Part shown: in pieces, positions 1-9,996 of the stretch
Layout: each line of letters opens with the position of its first letter
How positions within the stretch are numbered: position 1 is the first letter of the stretch
Source: Azonexus sp.
Lineage (GTDB): Bacteria; Pseudomonadota; Gammaproteobacteria; Burkholderiales; Rhodocyclaceae
Reading direction: 5' to 3'
DNA length: 64,000 nt
Assembly (NCBI GenBank): GCA_030691385.1
Contig: JAUYEI010000007.1
Span: 1 to 64,000 of the forward strand
Program-made: the position numbers and the translations under genes
The notes under the pieces: model-generated
Told to the model about the DNA's origin: nothing
Database searches by the model: none
Seen by the model: the letters and a program-made list of their open reading frames with translations, nothing else

Positions 1-130
1 GGTGGCGCTTCGCGTGGCTGGCAATGCCTGTAGTTGGTGGCGCAATGCTGATCGACTGCTGAAGACGGTACTGACCATCGCCTACTTTGATCGACTCGGG
101 GTGCCTCGCCTCTCATAACCTCAACTTCTC

Positions 131-218
131 GAACCGCCCGGCGCGGACCTGCATGCCGGGTGGTGCGGGAGGGGCCGGTCAGGTAATCTGGCCGCCCCTA
201 TCCCGATTCCCATCGGGG
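131..218. other. Structured (hairpin-rich) segment downstream of ubiJ
   Basis: Three adjacent hairpins are visible: CCGCCCGGC (134-142) with GCCGGGTGG (155-163); a long stem 171-182 with 188-198 around GTAAT; and CCCGAT (202-207) with ATCGGG (212-217). They lie just past the ubiJ stop, where ubiB often follows. The segment resembles, from memory only, sequence next to some group II intron or retroelement reverse-transcriptase genes. A plain bidirectional terminator is also possible. No gene is visible in 1-223. Confidence 0.45.
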
Positions 219-223
219 GAAAA

Positions 224-793
224 TCACAGGCGGGAAATACGCTTTTCCAGTCTCGCCACATCATCGCGCAAACCAAGCACAGCACTGCCAAATGCTGCCA
301 CATCGCGGCTTGCAGCCAGCATTCCCGACTCTTCAAGAGCGTACTCGGAAAAATTCTCGGCAACGCGACCGACGGCATCCTGAATTGATGCCGCCATCGT
401 CTGAGCGAGCCGGGCAAGGCGCCTGGCCGGAATGTCGCCAAGCAACTGAGCCAGGTCGGCCTCGGCATCCCAGTGCAGATTACGCAACACGAAGGCGAGG
501 CTTTCGGCGATATCGGCCGAACCCCCGAGTTTGACTGACGAAAACAGCGTATCGCGGTTGAAGAGCAAACGCGCCGGCAAATCCGATGGCAGGGTGATGG
601 TGACGTCGGGTTCAAGCGCCTTGTCACCGGCATGGAACAGACCTCGCTCGTCGATTCCCAGCCGGAAAACAAAAAGTCCGGAATCGATCAGGACCTGTGC
701 GCCGGAGTGCGCAACTAGCCGTGTCTGTGCCCAAGCTTCGCCTTCGATCAAATGATTCAAGGCAAGAATAGCCAGCGGATTGAGCGCTTCCAT
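224..793 (-). CDS. ubiJ: Ubiquinone biosynthesis accessory factor UbiJ (SCP2-like lipid-binding protein)
   Basis: This 189-residue protein has an N-terminal SCP2-type lipid-binding region (about residues 15-110, with the typical PDVTITLPSDLPARL segment) and a C-terminal helical part ending in a probable coiled coil. UbiJ binds hydrophobic ubiquinone intermediates and helps assemble the Ubi complex in the cytosol. The gene lies 11 bases downstream of ubiE on the same strand, the usual ubiE-ubiJ order. The usual next gene, ubiB, is not visible in the remaining 223 bases, which hold hairpins instead. The identification rests on order and the lipid-binding segment. Confidence 0.85.
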   Translation of the reverse strand: MEALNPLAILALNHLIEGEAWAQTRLVAHSGAQVLIDSGLFVFRLGIDERGLFHAGDKALEPDVTITLPSDLPARLLFNRDTLFSSVKLGGSADIAESLAFVLRNLHWDAEADLAQLLGDIPARRLARLAQTMAASIQDAVGRVAENFSEYALEESGMLAASRDVAAFGSAVLGLRDDVARLEKRISRL

Positions 794-804
794 AGAGAGT
801 AAGC

Positions 805-1542
805 CTAGAACTTGAATCCGCGATGCAGGGCAACGACGCCCAGAGCCAGATTGAAATATTCGACTTTTTCAAGGCCGACCTGCTCCATCATGGTTTTCAG
901 TTCCTCCTGCCCGGGATGGACACGAATCGACTCCGAGAGGTAGCGATAGCTGTCCGAGTCGTTGGTGACCAATTTGCCAACCTGCGGAATGACCTTGAAG
1001 GAATAGAAATCATAGAGCGGCGCCAGAGGCTTCCAAACCTGAGAAAACTCGAGTACCAGCAGGCGGCCACCTGGGCGCAGGACGCGTCGCATTTCGGCCA
1101 GCGCAGCATCCTTGTGCGTCATGTTGCGCAAGCCAAAGGCGACTGTAACGCAATCGAACCAGTCGTCAGGGAAGGGGAGTTTCTCCGCATCGCACTGCGC
1201 CACCGGCAGCATGTATCCCTTGTCGAGCAGGCGGTCGCGGCCACGGGCCAGCATCGCGTTGTTGATGTCGGTCAGCCACACCTGACCGCTTTTGCCGACG
1301 CGCTTGGCGAAGGCCAGCGACAGGTCGCCGGTACCGCCGGCAACATCGAGTACGCGTGAACCTTCGCGAACGCCGCTGCGCTGGATGGTGAAGGCTTTCC
1401 ACAGACGGTGCATGCCACCTGACATCAAGTCGTTCATCAGGTCGTAGCGACTGGCAACCGAATCGAATACGTCGGCGACACGCCGGGCCTTCTCCTGCTC
1501 GGCGACGGTTTCGTAACCAAAATGGGTTTTATCGTTGTTCAT
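805..1542 (-). CDS. ubiE: Ubiquinone/menaquinone C-methyltransferase UbiE
   Basis: A class I SAM-dependent methyltransferase of 245 residues, the normal UbiE length. It carries the SAM-binding loop [12 protein letters not shown] near residue 65 and the family segments [13 protein letters not shown] and [17 protein letters not shown]. UbiE methylates the ring carbon of the demethylated benzoquinol (and of demethylmenaquinol where present). The start [13 protein letters not shown] matches the family N-terminus. The gene follows the DUF971 gene closely and precedes ubiJ, so the three are probably cotranscribed. Confidence 0.97.
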   Translation of the reverse strand: MNNDKTHFGYETVAEQEKARRVADVFDSVASRYDLMNDLMSGGMHRLWKAFTIQRSGVREGSRVLDVAGGTGDLSLAFAKRVGKSGQVWLTDINNAMLARGRDRLLDKGYMLPVAQCDAEKLPFPDDWFDCVTVAFGLRNMTHKDAALAEMRRVLRPGGRLLVLEFSQVWKPLAPLYDFYSFKVIPQVGKLVTNDSDSYRYLSESIRVHPGQEELKTMMEQVGLEKVEYFNLALGVVALHRGFKF

Positions 1543-1546
1543 GATT

Positions 1547-1966
1547 TCAGTGATGGTGGCCGCAGCTTCCGGCGGCCGGACGTGATGAAGTGTCGATATC
1601 GCGCGACAGCCCCTGTTTTTCGATCTGGGTCAGGTATTCCTGCCAGAGCTCGTCATGGTGCATGCCCAGGTTATAGAGCAGGTCCCAGGAATAGAGACCG
1701 CTATCGTGGCCATCGGAGAAAACAAGGCGCAGGGCATAGGTGCCGACGGGTTCGATCCGCTCAATATCGACGTTGCGCTTTCCCGTTTGCAGGGTTTCCT
1801 GGCCGGGGCCATGACCGCGGGCTTCGGCCGAGGGCGTATAGACCCGCAGATATTCAAAATCCAGCGCAAAGCTTTCGCCCTCGGCGTAGATCAGCTCCAG
1901 CCGTCGGGATTTTTGGTGCAGCTTGATTTCGCTCGGTATCGGGGTGTCTCGATCAATACCAGCCAT
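1547..1966 (-). CDS. DUF971 (gamma-butyrobetaine hydroxylase-like N-terminal domain) protein
   Basis: A 139-residue single-domain protein of the DUF971 family. It has the characteristic N-terminal strand pattern ([17 protein letters not shown]) and the segment [21 protein letters not shown]. The C-terminus ends in CGHHH, a possible metal-binding tail. The function is unknown; relatives are commonly found next to ubiE in betaproteobacteria, and some members of the fold bind zinc or iron-sulfur cofactors. It ends 4 bases before ubiE begins on the same strand, which suggests one transcript. Confidence 0.85.
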   Translation of the reverse strand: MAGIDRDTPIPSEIKLHQKSRRLELIYAEGESFALDFEYLRVYTPSAEARGHGPGQETLQTGKRNVDIERIEPVGTYALRLVFSDGHDSGLYSWDLLYNLGMHHDELWQEYLTQIEKQGLSRDIDTSSRPAAGSCGHHH

Positions 1967-2028
1967 AGTTTTCTCCAGAATGAGGGCGCTAGTTTAGCGC
2001 ACTCATCGCCGGGCGATGCCGGGATAGG

Positions 2029-3633
2029 TCAAATCACCTGGTAGCTGATACGGTCGTAATCGGTGCCACGCTGAAGAATATGGTTCATCCGTAGTTGCCA
2101 GGGCGTTTCCTCCCCGGAAGAAACATCCAGTATCCGGCTTGCCTGATACATGCCCGGCGGCAGGACAATGGAACCTTCTTCCTTGATGGCCGGTACCGGC
2201 GGCAGCAGGAAAGCACGCACAAAACGCTCGTTGTTGCCGGCCTTCATCGACGCAACCCGCACGGCAATGCCAGCCGGCATGCCGGGCAGGGTGGCCACAC
2301 CGACGATCAATCCGCCGTCATCTTCCTGCATGAGCCAGGTCGCCTGGACCAGCAAAAAATGATCACCATCGTGCGGACAGACCACCATGAGCTGGCCATG
2401 CGATATGCGCATCCCGGCGCAGCTACGCCCCAGGCGAAAGCCGTTTGCCGAATGGTTGATGACTGACCATTCGTCGATCGGATAGCTGATCAGCGGCATG
2501 ATGGCGGGCGTCTGATCGGAATCCACACGCTCCCCGAAGGTGAACAACTGGTCGAATTCCCCGCGCGAGAAGGCGGCCGCCGAGTCCGGTTGCCCGAATT
2601 CCTTGCCGGTGATGTAAAAGTGGATCGCCTCGAAACCGACTGCCACCCTGGCGATTCCCTCGGTGGAGAAACGACGGAAACGACGGGGCGAGGCAGACTG
2701 TGTCCACGGCCGCGAAAGGTGGTCGAGCAGGCCGATGACATGGCCACTGGTTTCCTCGCCAAGCCCAAGCTGGGATGGCGTGATGCGCTGCCGAAGCTGG
2801 CTCAGCATGTGATTGATCTGCAGGCCCAGCCGGGTGGTGTCGAGACGCCGCGTATCGGCCGACGGCTCGTCGGCGACGGCCGTCGGATGCAGCGGCGCAT
2901 CCTTCATGAGCTCGATGACGTAGGCCGGAACCTCGAGGTCGTCATCAAGCTTGTGAATGGAGACCAGTGGTGCCCACATGCCGGCCCAGCGCCGGATCAG
3001 GTTGAGGTTGCGCACGCTGTTGCTGTAGGGGCTGGCGATGTCGATGAGCAGCAGGGTCGTGTAAGCGGCGGCGCAATGCGTCGCCTGCAGGCTGTTCTCG
3101 AGGGCATCCTCGAGCGGAGTGTAGGCGATGCCCCATTCTTCGGCTGTCTCATAGAAACCGTGCAGGTCCAGCCAGATACCGGGCGGCAGATCGCGGCGCG
3201 CGCGGTAGTGCTCAAGGATGACCATGCCTGTGTAATACAGGCAGCGATGCAGAATGGTGGCCATCATCGAGACGTATTGCGCATTCTCCGAATCCGGCTC
3301 CGCGAGTTGGGCGCACAGCGCGTAGGCCTTGCCCATCTTGCGCCAGGCGGTCACCACCTGCTGGAAATAGGACTCTTCTTCGTCAGCGAGGGGCAGCGCC
3401 CGGTTGTGATAGCGCCGGGCCATTTCCTCTTCGACGAAACACATCGGCGCCCGGGCTTGTTCGAGCAGCGCCAGCAAAACGCCAGATTCAGGCGGCGCCA
3501 AGAGCAGCGAGTCGATGAAGCTCATTAGCTGGCGCTCGGCGACAATCGGATTGGCCAGCGATAGCTGGGAGAGATAGTTCATCCCGCTTTGCAGATCTGA
3601 AATAACGGGCACTTCAACGGCAGTCGTGTTCAT
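2029..3633 (-). CDS. Large cytosolic protein with a divergent C-terminal PilZ-like domain
   Basis: This 534-residue protein has no signal peptide or membrane segment. The first ~330 residues are mostly helical, and no family was recognised there. The C-terminal part (about residues 395-500) contains SVINHSANGFRL, resembling the D/N-x-S-x-x-G strand of PilZ domains, followed by beta-rich sequence. This suggests a cyclic-di-GMP-linked protein, but the usual RxxxR half of the nucleotide site is not obvious. It stands between the HIT gene and the DUF971 gene on the same strand. The large GGDEF/EAL protein at 54 kb shows that c-di-GMP signalling exists in this organism. Function is inferred only from the C-terminal motif. 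Confidence 0.55.
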   Translation of the reverse strand: MNTTAVEVPVISDLQSGMNYLSQLSLANPIVAERQLMSFIDSLLLAPPESGVLLALLEQARAPMCFVEEEMARRYHNRALPLADEEESYFQQVVTAWRKMGKAYALCAQLAEPDSENAQYVSMMATILHRCLYYTGMVILEHYRARRDLPPGIWLDLHGFYETAEEWGIAYTPLEDALENSLQATHCAAAYTTLLLIDIASPYSNSVRNLNLIRRWAGMWAPLVSIHKLDDDLEVPAYVIELMKDAPLHPTAVADEPSADTRRLDTTRLGLQINHMLSQLRQRITPSQLGLGEETSGHVIGLLDHLSRPWTQSASPRRFRRFSTEGIARVAVGFEAIHFYITGKEFGQPDSAAAFSRGEFDQLFTFGERVDSDQTPAIMPLISYPIDEWSVINHSANGFRLGRSCAGMRISHGQLMVVCPHDGDHFLLVQATWLMQEDDGGLIVGVATLPGMPAGIAVRVASMKAGNNERFVRAFLLPPVPAIKEEGSIVLPPGMYQASRILDVSSGEETPWQLRMNHILQRGTDYDRISYQVI

Positions 3634-3646
3634 GATCCATCCAGCC

Positions 3647-4078
3647 TTATTCGATTTTTGCCAGCGCTACCGACACCGCTTGGGCCAGGGCCTCATCGCT
3701 GACTACAGGCCTTGGCGCCAGGCACTCCCGGCGGACGCTCCCCCAAACCGGTTCGGGAAAATGCCGGTCGTCCTGCCAGCGCGGGATGACGTGCCAATGG
3801 ACATGTGGAACCATGTTGCCGAAACTGGCCAGATTGATTTTATCCGGATTGAATAACTGCCGCACCACGGATTCGACGGCAAAGACGACGCGCATCAGCA
3901 TGGCCTGCTGGCCTGCCTCCAGATCGCTCATCTCGCGAACATGCTCATTCCAGATGATGCGGCAGAAACCCGGGTAATGCGGGTCGTCCACCCTGACGAC
4001 GCGGCAAAACGCCGACCACCAGAGAATGGCCCCGCCGGGGTTCATGCACAAATCACAGGACTGAGTATCGTTACCCAT
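3647..4078 (-). CDS. HIT family nucleotide hydrolase/transferase
   Basis: A 143-residue histidine-triad protein. The catalytic motif is HVHWHVIPR near residues 93-101, fitting the family pattern HxHxHxx, and the N-terminal Cys pair CDLC may bind zinc. HIT proteins hydrolyse or transfer nucleoside monophosphates from small-molecule substrates; the natural substrate here cannot be told. The length is typical of short bacterial HIT proteins. It is followed after 13 bases by the PilZ-like gene on the same strand, and its upstream region holds a copy of the dispersed repeat. Confidence 0.9.
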   Translation of the reverse strand: MGNDTQSCDLCMNPGGAILWWSAFCRVVRVDDPHYPGFCRIIWNEHVREMSDLEAGQQAMLMRVVFAVESVVRQLFNPDKINLASFGNMVPHVHWHVIPRWQDDRHFPEPVWGSVRRECLAPRPVVSDEALAQAVSVALAKIE

Positions 4079-4153
4079 GCCATCTCGCTCCGGATATCCG
4101 CGAAGGATTACACCGAAGAAGAAATATCACAAGCCGCCCCCGCAAAAGAAGCT

Positions 4154-4213
4154 GCTATTTCACGGTCAACCGGGTTTACGACGTGAAACGTAAAAAACGG
4201 GCAAAAATCAAAG
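4154..4213 (-). repeat. Dispersed repeat copy 1 (long variant)
   Basis: Reads CGGTCAACCGGG then TTTACGACGTGAAACGT then an A-tract. It matches the shared core plus an extra ~19-base palindromic block found also in copy 7. Its distal end supplies the TGA stop codon (4208-4210) of the DUF3683 gene. Confidence 0.9.
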
Positions 4214-7200
4214 AAGTACCCGCTCGATCCCGCCCGTATTGGCCTTGCCGACGTAATCTGCCATCCAGTTATCGCCGAGCAGATGCTTGGCCAGCTCGAC
4301 GACGATGTAATCGGCCTTGGTGCCGGCATCGTCGTCGTAACGGGAAAGCCCCTGCAGACAGGCCGGGCAGGAAGTCAGAATCTTGACATCGCCCGTGAAC
4401 CCGTCAGCGCGCAGCTTGGCAGCGCCGCTTTCAATTTCCTGCTGCTTGCGGAATTTGACCTGCGTCGCGACATCCGGCCGGGAATAGGCGAAGGAGCCGG
4501 CGTCGCCGCAGCAGCGGTCGGTCAGCGGTACTTCCTGGCCCATCAGCGCCTTGGTCACGGCCAGCGGCGCGTAGGCCTTCATCGGCGTGTGGCAGGGATC
4601 GTGATACATGTAGCGCGTGCCGCTGACGCCTTCGAGCTTGACGCCTTTTTCCATCAGGTACTCGTGGATGTCGAGCAGGCGGCAGCCGGGGAAGATCTTC
4701 TCGAACTGGTACTTCTGCAGTTGGTCCATGCAGGTACCGCAGGACACGATCACCGTCTTGATATCGAGATAGTTGAGCGTATTGGCGACACGGTGGAAGA
4801 GCACGCGGTTGTCGGTGGTGATCTTCTGGCCCTTGTCGTCATCGCCCGAGGCAGTCTGCGGATAGCCGCAGCACAGGTAGCCCGGCGGCAGCACGGTGGT
4901 GGCGCCGGTTTCGTAGAGCATGGCCTGGGTGGCCAGGCCGACCTGCGAGAACAGGCGCTCGGAACCGCAGCCCGGGAAGTAGAAGACGGCATCCGACTCC
5001 TCGGTCGTCTTGCGCGGATTGCGGATGACCGGGATGACCTTGTCGTCCTCGATATCGAGCAGGGCACGCGAGGTGCGCTTGGGCAGATTGCCCGGCATCG
5101 GCCGGTTGAGGAAGTGGATGATCTGCGTCTTGACGGTCGGCGCGCCGACCGTCGCCGGCGGATGTTTGCGGCTGTCCTGAACCAGGCCGAGTGCCTTGGC
5201 CGCCTTGTGGGCGAGGCGCTGGGCCTTGAAGCCGAAATCCATCATGCCGAAACGCATGAGCTTGATGGTCGCCGGATCTTTGAGGTTGAGGTAAGTCATC
5301 GCCGCAAAGGTGCCGGGGCTGAAGCGCTTTTTCTCCTGCTTGCGCAGGAAGTTGCGCATGGCGACCGAAACATCGCCGAAATCGATGTCGACCGGGCAAG
5401 GTTTCACACAACGGTGGCAGACCGTGCAATGGTCGGCGACATCGTTGAATTCGTCGAAATGCTTGAGCGAAATGCCGCGCCGGGTCTGTTCTTCGTAAAG
5501 GAAGGCTTCGACCAGCAGCGAGGTGGCGAGAATCTTGTTGCGCGGCGAGTAAAGCAGATTGGCCCGCGGCACGTGCGTCGAGCAGACCGGCTTGCATTTG
5601 CCGCAGCGCAGGCAATCCTTGACCATGTCGGAAATCTTGCCGATTTCGGACTGTTCCATGATCAGCGATTCGGTGCCGAGCAGGCTGAACGACGGCGTGT
5701 AGGCATTGCCGAGATCGCCGCCGGGCATCAGCTTGCCCTTGTTGAAGCGGCCTTCCGGATCGACCTTCTGCTTGTAGGCGCGGAAGGGGCCGAGTTCTTC
5801 TTCGGTCAGGAATTCGAGCTTGGTGATGCCGATGCCGTGTTCGCCGGAAATGACGCCATCCAGCCCGCGGGCGATGTGCATGATGCGTTCGACCGCCTTG
5901 TTGGCCGTCTGCAGCATTTCGTAATTGTCGGAATTGACCGGCAGGTTGGTATGCACATTGCCGTCGCCGGCGTGCATGTGCAGGGCGACGAAAACGCGAC
6001 CGCGCAGCACTTCCTTGTGGATGGCTTCGATGCGCTCGATGATCGGGCGATAGACGCCGCCGTCGAAAATCTTGGCCAGCCGGGCATGCAACTCCTGCTT
6101 CCACGACGTGCGCACCGAGTAATCCTGCAGGCGATGGAACAGCGTCGGGTTGTCAGCCCGGTTGCTCAGTTTGCCGGCCACCACGCCATACGAAGCGAAG
6201 CGCGATTCGGCTTCGGCCAGCGGCAGGTCGAGGTTGTCGAGCAACCATTCCCAGCGCAGGCGGACGGCATTGACGTAATCGAGCGCCGCCTGCTGGCGGT
6301 CGCCGATCAGCACATCGGTGTCGAGTGTCGTGTCACCGCGATGCAGCGGCAGGTCGCCCTTGAGGAATTCGGACAGCGCGTCGCACAGCGCCAGCTTGTT
6401 CTGCGTCGACAGCTCGATGTTGATGCGCTCGATGCCGTCGCAGTAGTCGCCCATGCGCGGCAGCGGAATGACTACGTCCTCGTTGAGTTTGAAGGCGTTG
6501 GTATGGCGCGAAATGGCGGCGGTGCGCGAACGGTCGAGCCAGAATTTCTTTCGTGTTTCGGCGTTGACCGCAATGAAACCCTCGGCGCCGCGCAGGTTGC
6601 ACATGCGGACGACTTCGGAAGCAGCGGCCATCACGGCGTTTTCGTCGTGACCGACGAGGTCGCCGATCAGCACCATCTTCGGCCGGCCGTGACGCTTGGC
6701 CTTGGTCGCGTAGCCGACGGCTTTCACGTAACGCTCGTCGAGGTGCTCGAGACCGGCCAGCTGCACGCCAGCGGCATGTCCGGCGCCGCCCGGCTTGAAG
6801 TAATCGGTGATTTCAACGATGGCCGGCACGGCTTCGCGGACCTGGCCGAAGAACTCCAGGCAAACGGTGCGCGCCACCGGCGGCATCTTGTGCAGCACCC
6901 AGCGCGCGGCGACGATGATGCCATCGGTGCCTTCCTTCTGGACGCCGGGAATGCCGCCGAGGAATTTGTCGGTGACATCCTTGCCCAGCCCGATCTTGCG
7001 GCAGGCGGCGCCCGGCAGGGTCAGGATTTCCTCGCCGAGCAGCTTCTTGCCGCTAGTGTCGAAGCGCTTGAGGCGGAATTCGACATTTTCCTGCTCGTGG
7101 ATCTTGCCGAAGTTGTGATTGACGCGTTCGATTTCCAGCCAGTTGCCGTCCGGATCGACCATCTTCCACCAAGCCAGGTTGTCGAGCGCGGTGCCCCACA

Positions 7201-8083
7201 ACACGGCTTTCTTGCCACCGGCGTTCATGGCGATGTTGCCACCGATGCAGGAGGCGGAGGCCGAAGTCGGATCGACGGCAAAGACACGGCCAGCCAGCGA
7301 AGCGGCTTCGGAAACCCGGTCGGTGACGACGCCGGCGCCGGTGCGAATGGTGGCGTAGGGCGTTTCATGGCCGGTCAGCACGAGTTCTTCGACCGGGCCG
7401 ATATCGATCAGTTTTTCAGTGTTGATGACAGCAGCATCGCGTGTCAGCGGCACGGCGCCGCCGGTGTAGCCGGTGCCGCCGCCGCGGGCGATGATGGTCA
7501 GGCCGGCTTCGATACAGCCGCGGACGAGGTGGCCAATTTCCTCCTCGGTGTCCGGATAGAGGACGACGAAGGGGTACTCGACGCGCCAGTCGGTCGCATC
7601 GGTGACGTGCGAGACGCGGGCCAGACCGTCGAAGGCGATGTTGTCCTTGCGCGTGTGCTTGCTCAGGATGCGCGTGACCTTGCGGCGCAGATCCCAGGTT
7701 TCGCCAAAACGTTCGGCAAAGCGGTTGACCGCGATGCGCGCCGCGTCGACCAGGCGCTTGACCTTGGCCGCCCGTTCGACGTCCTCGCCTTCGGTCGCTT
7801 CGCGCCGCTTTTCAACCTCGTTGAGCCGGTGGTGCAAGGCATTGACCAGCGCATCGCGCCGCTCGCGATTGTCGAGCAGGTCGTCTTCCAGATACGGGTT
7901 GCGCTGCACGACCCAGATGTCGCCCAGCACCTCGTAGAGCATGCGCGCCGAACGGCCGGTGACGCGCTCGGAACGGAGCTCGTCGAGCACCGCCCAGTTG
8001 TCGGCGCCAAGCAGGCGGATGACGATCTCGCGATCGGAAAACGAGGTGTAGTTGTAAGGTATTTCGCGCAAGCGGGCGGTCAT
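4208..8083 (-). CDS. DUF3683 / FAD-linked oxidase / 4Fe-4S / CCG-domain oxidoreductase (lactate- or glycolate-dehydrogenase-like)
   Basis: A 1291-residue multidomain flavo-iron-sulfur protein. It has an N-terminal DUF3683 region (about 1-140), an FAD-binding PCMH domain ([17 protein letters not shown]), an FAD-linked oxidase C-terminal domain ([26 protein letters not shown]), two 4Fe-4S motifs ([11 protein letters not shown] and CHRCVKPCP) and two CCG domains ([22 protein letters not shown]). This combines GlcD/Dld and GlcF functions in one chain, so it probably oxidises a 2-hydroxy acid such as D-lactate and passes electrons to the quinone pool. The substrate is not determinable. No signal peptide is present. 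The stop codon lies inside dispersed repeat copy 1. Confidence 0.88.
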   Translation of the reverse strand: MTARLREIPYNYTSFSDREIVIRLLGADNWAVLDELRSERVTGRSARMLYEVLGDIWVVQRNPYLEDDLLDNRERRDALVNALHHRLNEVEKRREATEGEDVERAAKVKRLVDAARIAVNRFAERFGETWDLRRKVTRILSKHTRKDNIAFDGLARVSHVTDATDWRVEYPFVVLYPDTEEEIGHLVRGCIEAGLTIIARGGGTGYTGGAVPLTRDAAVINTEKLIDIGPVEELVLTGHETPYATIRTGAGVVTDRVSEAASLAGRVFAVDPTSASASCIGGNIAMNAGGKKAVLWGTALDNLAWWKMVDPDGNWLEIERVNHNFGKIHEQENVEFRLKRFDTSGKKLLGEEILTLPGAACRKIGLGKDVTDKFLGGIPGVQKEGTDGIIVAARWVLHKMPPVARTVCLEFFGQVREAVPAIVEITDYFKPGGAGHAAGVQLAGLEHLDERYVKAVGYATKAKRHGRPKMVLIGDLVGHDENAVMAAASEVVRMCNLRGAEGFIAVNAETRKKFWLDRSRTAAISRHTNAFKLNEDVVIPLPRMGDYCDGIERINIELSTQNKLALCDALSEFLKGDLPLHRGDTTLDTDVLIGDRQQAALDYVNAVRLRWEWLLDNLDLPLAEAESRFASYGVVAGKLSNRADNPTLFHRLQDYSVRTSWKQELHARLAKIFDGGVYRPIIERIEAIHKEVLRGRVFVALHMHAGDGNVHTNLPVNSDNYEMLQTANKAVERIMHIARGLDGVISGEHGIGITKLEFLTEEELGPFRAYKQKVDPEGRFNKGKLMPGGDLGNAYTPSFSLLGTESLIMEQSEIGKISDMVKDCLRCGKCKPVCSTHVPRANLLYSPRNKILATSLLVEAFLYEEQTRRGISLKHFDEFNDVADHCTVCHRCVKPCPVDIDFGDVSVAMRNFLRKQEKKRFSPGTFAAMTYLNLKDPATIKLMRFGMMDFGFKAQRLAHKAAKALGLVQDSRKHPPATVGAPTVKTQIIHFLNRPMPGNLPKRTSRALLDIEDDKVIPVIRNPRKTTEESDAVFYFPGCGSERLFSQVGLATQAMLYETGATTVLPPGYLCCGYPQTASGDDDKGQKITTDNRVLFHRVANTLNYLDIKTVIVSCGTCMDQLQKYQFEKIFPGCRLLDIHEYLMEKGVKLEGVSGTRYMYHDPCHTPMKAYAPLAVTKALMGQEVPLTDRCCGDAGSFAYSRPDVATQVKFRKQQEIESGAAKLRADGFTGDVKILTSCPACLQGLSRYDDDAGTKADYIVVELAKHLLGDNWMADYVGKANTGGIERVLL

Positions 8084-8174
8084 GGGAGCAGCCGGTGGTC
8101 CGTCAAAAGAGGAATTTTAGCGTATTGCGGGGCAGCACGCGGGGACAGGTAGACGTGCACCGCCGCTCAAAGGT

Positions 8175-9533
8175 TCAGCCTGCTTGAACGCCGCCGATCT
8201 TGAGCAGCAGCCCGAGCAGCGCACTGGCCGCGATAACCCGCATGACGCTCTGCTGGTAGCGAAAAAGGGCGAGAACGGCGAGCAGGGCAATAAGGGCCGA
8301 AATGCCATCGAAAGTGCCGGCAAAACCCTGCGGCCACAGCACGTGGTAGGCGAAGAACAGCGCCAGGTTGAGGATGACGCCGACCACGGCCGCCGTGATC
8401 GCCGTCAGTGGCGCCGTGAAATTGAGGTTGCCGTGCGTCGTCTCGACCAGCGGCCCGCCGAGCAGGATGAAGACGAAAGAGGGCAGGAAGGTGAACCACG
8501 TCACCAGACTGGCCGCCAGCGCCCCGGCCAGAAACAGGTTGTCCGGCCCGACCAGCGCTTGCATCTGCGCGGTCTGGTAGCCGCCGACGAAACCAACGAA
8601 GGCGACGACCATGATCAGCGGCCCGGGCGTCGTTTCGCCGAGGGCCAGGCCGGCTATCATCTGGGTCGGCGTCAGCCAGCCGAAATGCGTCACAGCGCCC
8701 TGATAGACGTAGGGCAGCACGGCGTAGGCGCCGCCGAAGGTGAGCAAGGCCGCCTTGGTGAAGAACCAGCCCATCTGCGTCAGCGTGTGGTCCCAGCCGA
8801 GCGTGGCGGTCAGCATGCTCATGGGCAGCGCCCAGAGCAGGGCACCGATGACCGCCACCGTGAGCAGGCGCGACCAGCGGAAACGGGCGTGTTCGGGCGT
8901 TGGCGTGTCGTCGTCGATGAGCGCCGGCATTTCGATTTTGGCCGATTTTTCCGGTTGACCGTGGGATTGGGGCTGAACCGGCTTGAATCGTCCGCCGACG
9001 TAACCAATCAGCCCGGCGGCCACGACAATGGCCGGAAACGGCGTGCCGAAGGCAAAAATGGCGACGAAAGCCGTCCCGGCAATCGCCCACAGCAGCTTGG
9101 TCTTGAGCGCCCGCGAGCCAATGCGCCAGGCCGCCTGCAGGACGATGGCGGTGACCGCCGGCTTGATGCCGAAAAACAGCCCGGCGACTAGCGTCGTATT
9201 GCCGTAGGCGATGTAGATCCACGACAGCGCAATGAGAATGAATAGCGAGGGCAGCACGAACAGCACGCCGGCGACGATGCCGCCCCGGGTCCGATGCATG
9301 AGCCAGCCGATGTAGGTGGCTAGCTGCTGCGCCTCCGGCCCGGGCAGCACCATGCAGTAATTGAGGGCATGCAGGAAACGGCCTTCGGACAGCCAGCGGC
9401 GCTTGTCGACGAGTTCCTGATGCATCATAGATATCTGCCCGGCCGGGCCGCCGAAGCTGATGAAACCAAGCTTGAGCCAGAAGCGGAAGGCTTCCCAGAA
9501 AGTAACTTTGGCGGGCAGGGTGGAATCGGGCAT
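8175..9533 (-). CDS. chrA: Chromate efflux transporter ChrA
   Basis: A 452-residue CHR-family permease with two homologous halves. Each half has a family signature: FGGPAGQISMMHQELVDKRRW near the N-terminus and TFGGAYAVLPYVYQGAV in the second half. It expels chromate through the inner membrane. The ORF track begins 79 codons too early; the family start MPDSTLPAKVTFWEAFRFW at 9533 shares one base with the stop of the upstream yqaA-like gene (TGATG). The hydrophilic linker between halves (about residues 188-201) is encoded by dispersed repeat copy 2 and reads [11 protein letters not shown]. Confidence 0.92.
   Translation of the reverse strand: MPDSTLPAKVTFWEAFRFWLKLGFISFGGPAGQISMMHQELVDKRRWLSEGRFLHALNYCMVLPGPEAQQLATYIGWLMHRTRGGIVAGVLFVLPSLFILIALSWIYIAYGNTTLVAGLFFGIKPAVTAIVLQAAWRIGSRALKTKLLWAIAGTAFVAIFAFGTPFPAIVVAAGLIGYVGGRFKPVQPQSHGQPEKSAKIEMPALIDDDTPTPEHARFRWSRLLTVAVIGALLWALPMSMLTATLGWDHTLTQMGWFFTKAALLTFGGAYAVLPYVYQGAVTHFGWLTPTQMIAGLALGETTPGPLIMVVAFVGFVGGYQTAQMQALVGPDNLFLAGALAASLVTWFTFLPSFVFILLGGPLVETTHGNLNFTAPLTAITAAVVGVILNLALFFAYHVLWPQGFAGTFDGISALIALLAVLALFRYQQSVMRVIAASALLGLLLKIGGVQAG
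8929..8970 (+). repeat. Dispersed repeat copy 2 (inside chrA)
   Basis: Reads ATTTCGATTTTGGCC then GATTTTTCCGGTTGACCGTG. It is antisense to chrA and encodes the linker between the two CHR halves. Confidence 0.95.
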
Positions 9534-9958
9534 CAGGAACTCACGGCCGTCTGGGCGACCAGCCAGTAGCGCGCGAACTTGCCGATGACCATGAACAGAC
9601 AGCAAGGCAGCCAGTGCAGGCGCAACCAGCCAGCGGCAAGGCACAGCGCGTCGCCGATCAGCGGCGCCCAGGCGAGCAGCAGCGTGGGGCTGCCCCAGCG
9701 TTCGAGCCGGTCGCGATGCGGCAGGTTTTCGAGCCTTTGCCAGCGCGGCAGAAAGCGGCCACACCACCATGACGTCATGCCGCCGGCCGTATTGCCCAGC
9801 GTGGCGAGGGCCAGCGCCGAGCCGTACTCAGCCGGATGCTGACGCAAAAATCCCCACAACAGCGCCTCCGAGCCGCCGGGCAGCACCGTTGCCGAGAGAA
9901 AACTGGCCGCCAGCAGGCCCCAAAGCCCACTTTCCGCCGTGACGTTTAGCCACTCCAC
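9533..9958 (-). CDS. YqaA-family (SNARE-associated/DedA-like) membrane protein
   Basis: This 141-residue membrane protein has about four hydrophobic segments and the YqaA-like pattern SATVLPGGSEALLWGFL and LATLGNTAGGMTSWWCGRF, a re-entrant VTT-type core. The physiological role of the family is not settled; related DedA proteins affect lipid carrier or membrane homeostasis. Its stop overlaps the chrA start by one base, so the two are translationally coupled. It is divergent from ilvA, whose start lies 38 bases away, and the shared intergenic space must hold both promoters. Confidence 0.8.
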   Translation of the reverse strand: MEWLNVTAESGLWGLLAASFLSATVLPGGSEALLWGFLRQHPAEYGSALALATLGNTAGGMTSWWCGRFLPRWQRLENLPHRDRLERWGSPTLLLAWAPLIGDALCLAAGWLRLHWLPCCLFMVIGKFARYWLVAQTAVSS

Positions 9959-9996
9959 CCGTAGAATCTCCCTTTTGCCTTAATGAATTGCGCGCA

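Noticed and set aside
4283-8152. 1289-codon plus-strand ORF
   Set aside because: Exact antisense of the DUF3683/FAD gene. High-GC codon use on one strand leaves the opposite frame open.
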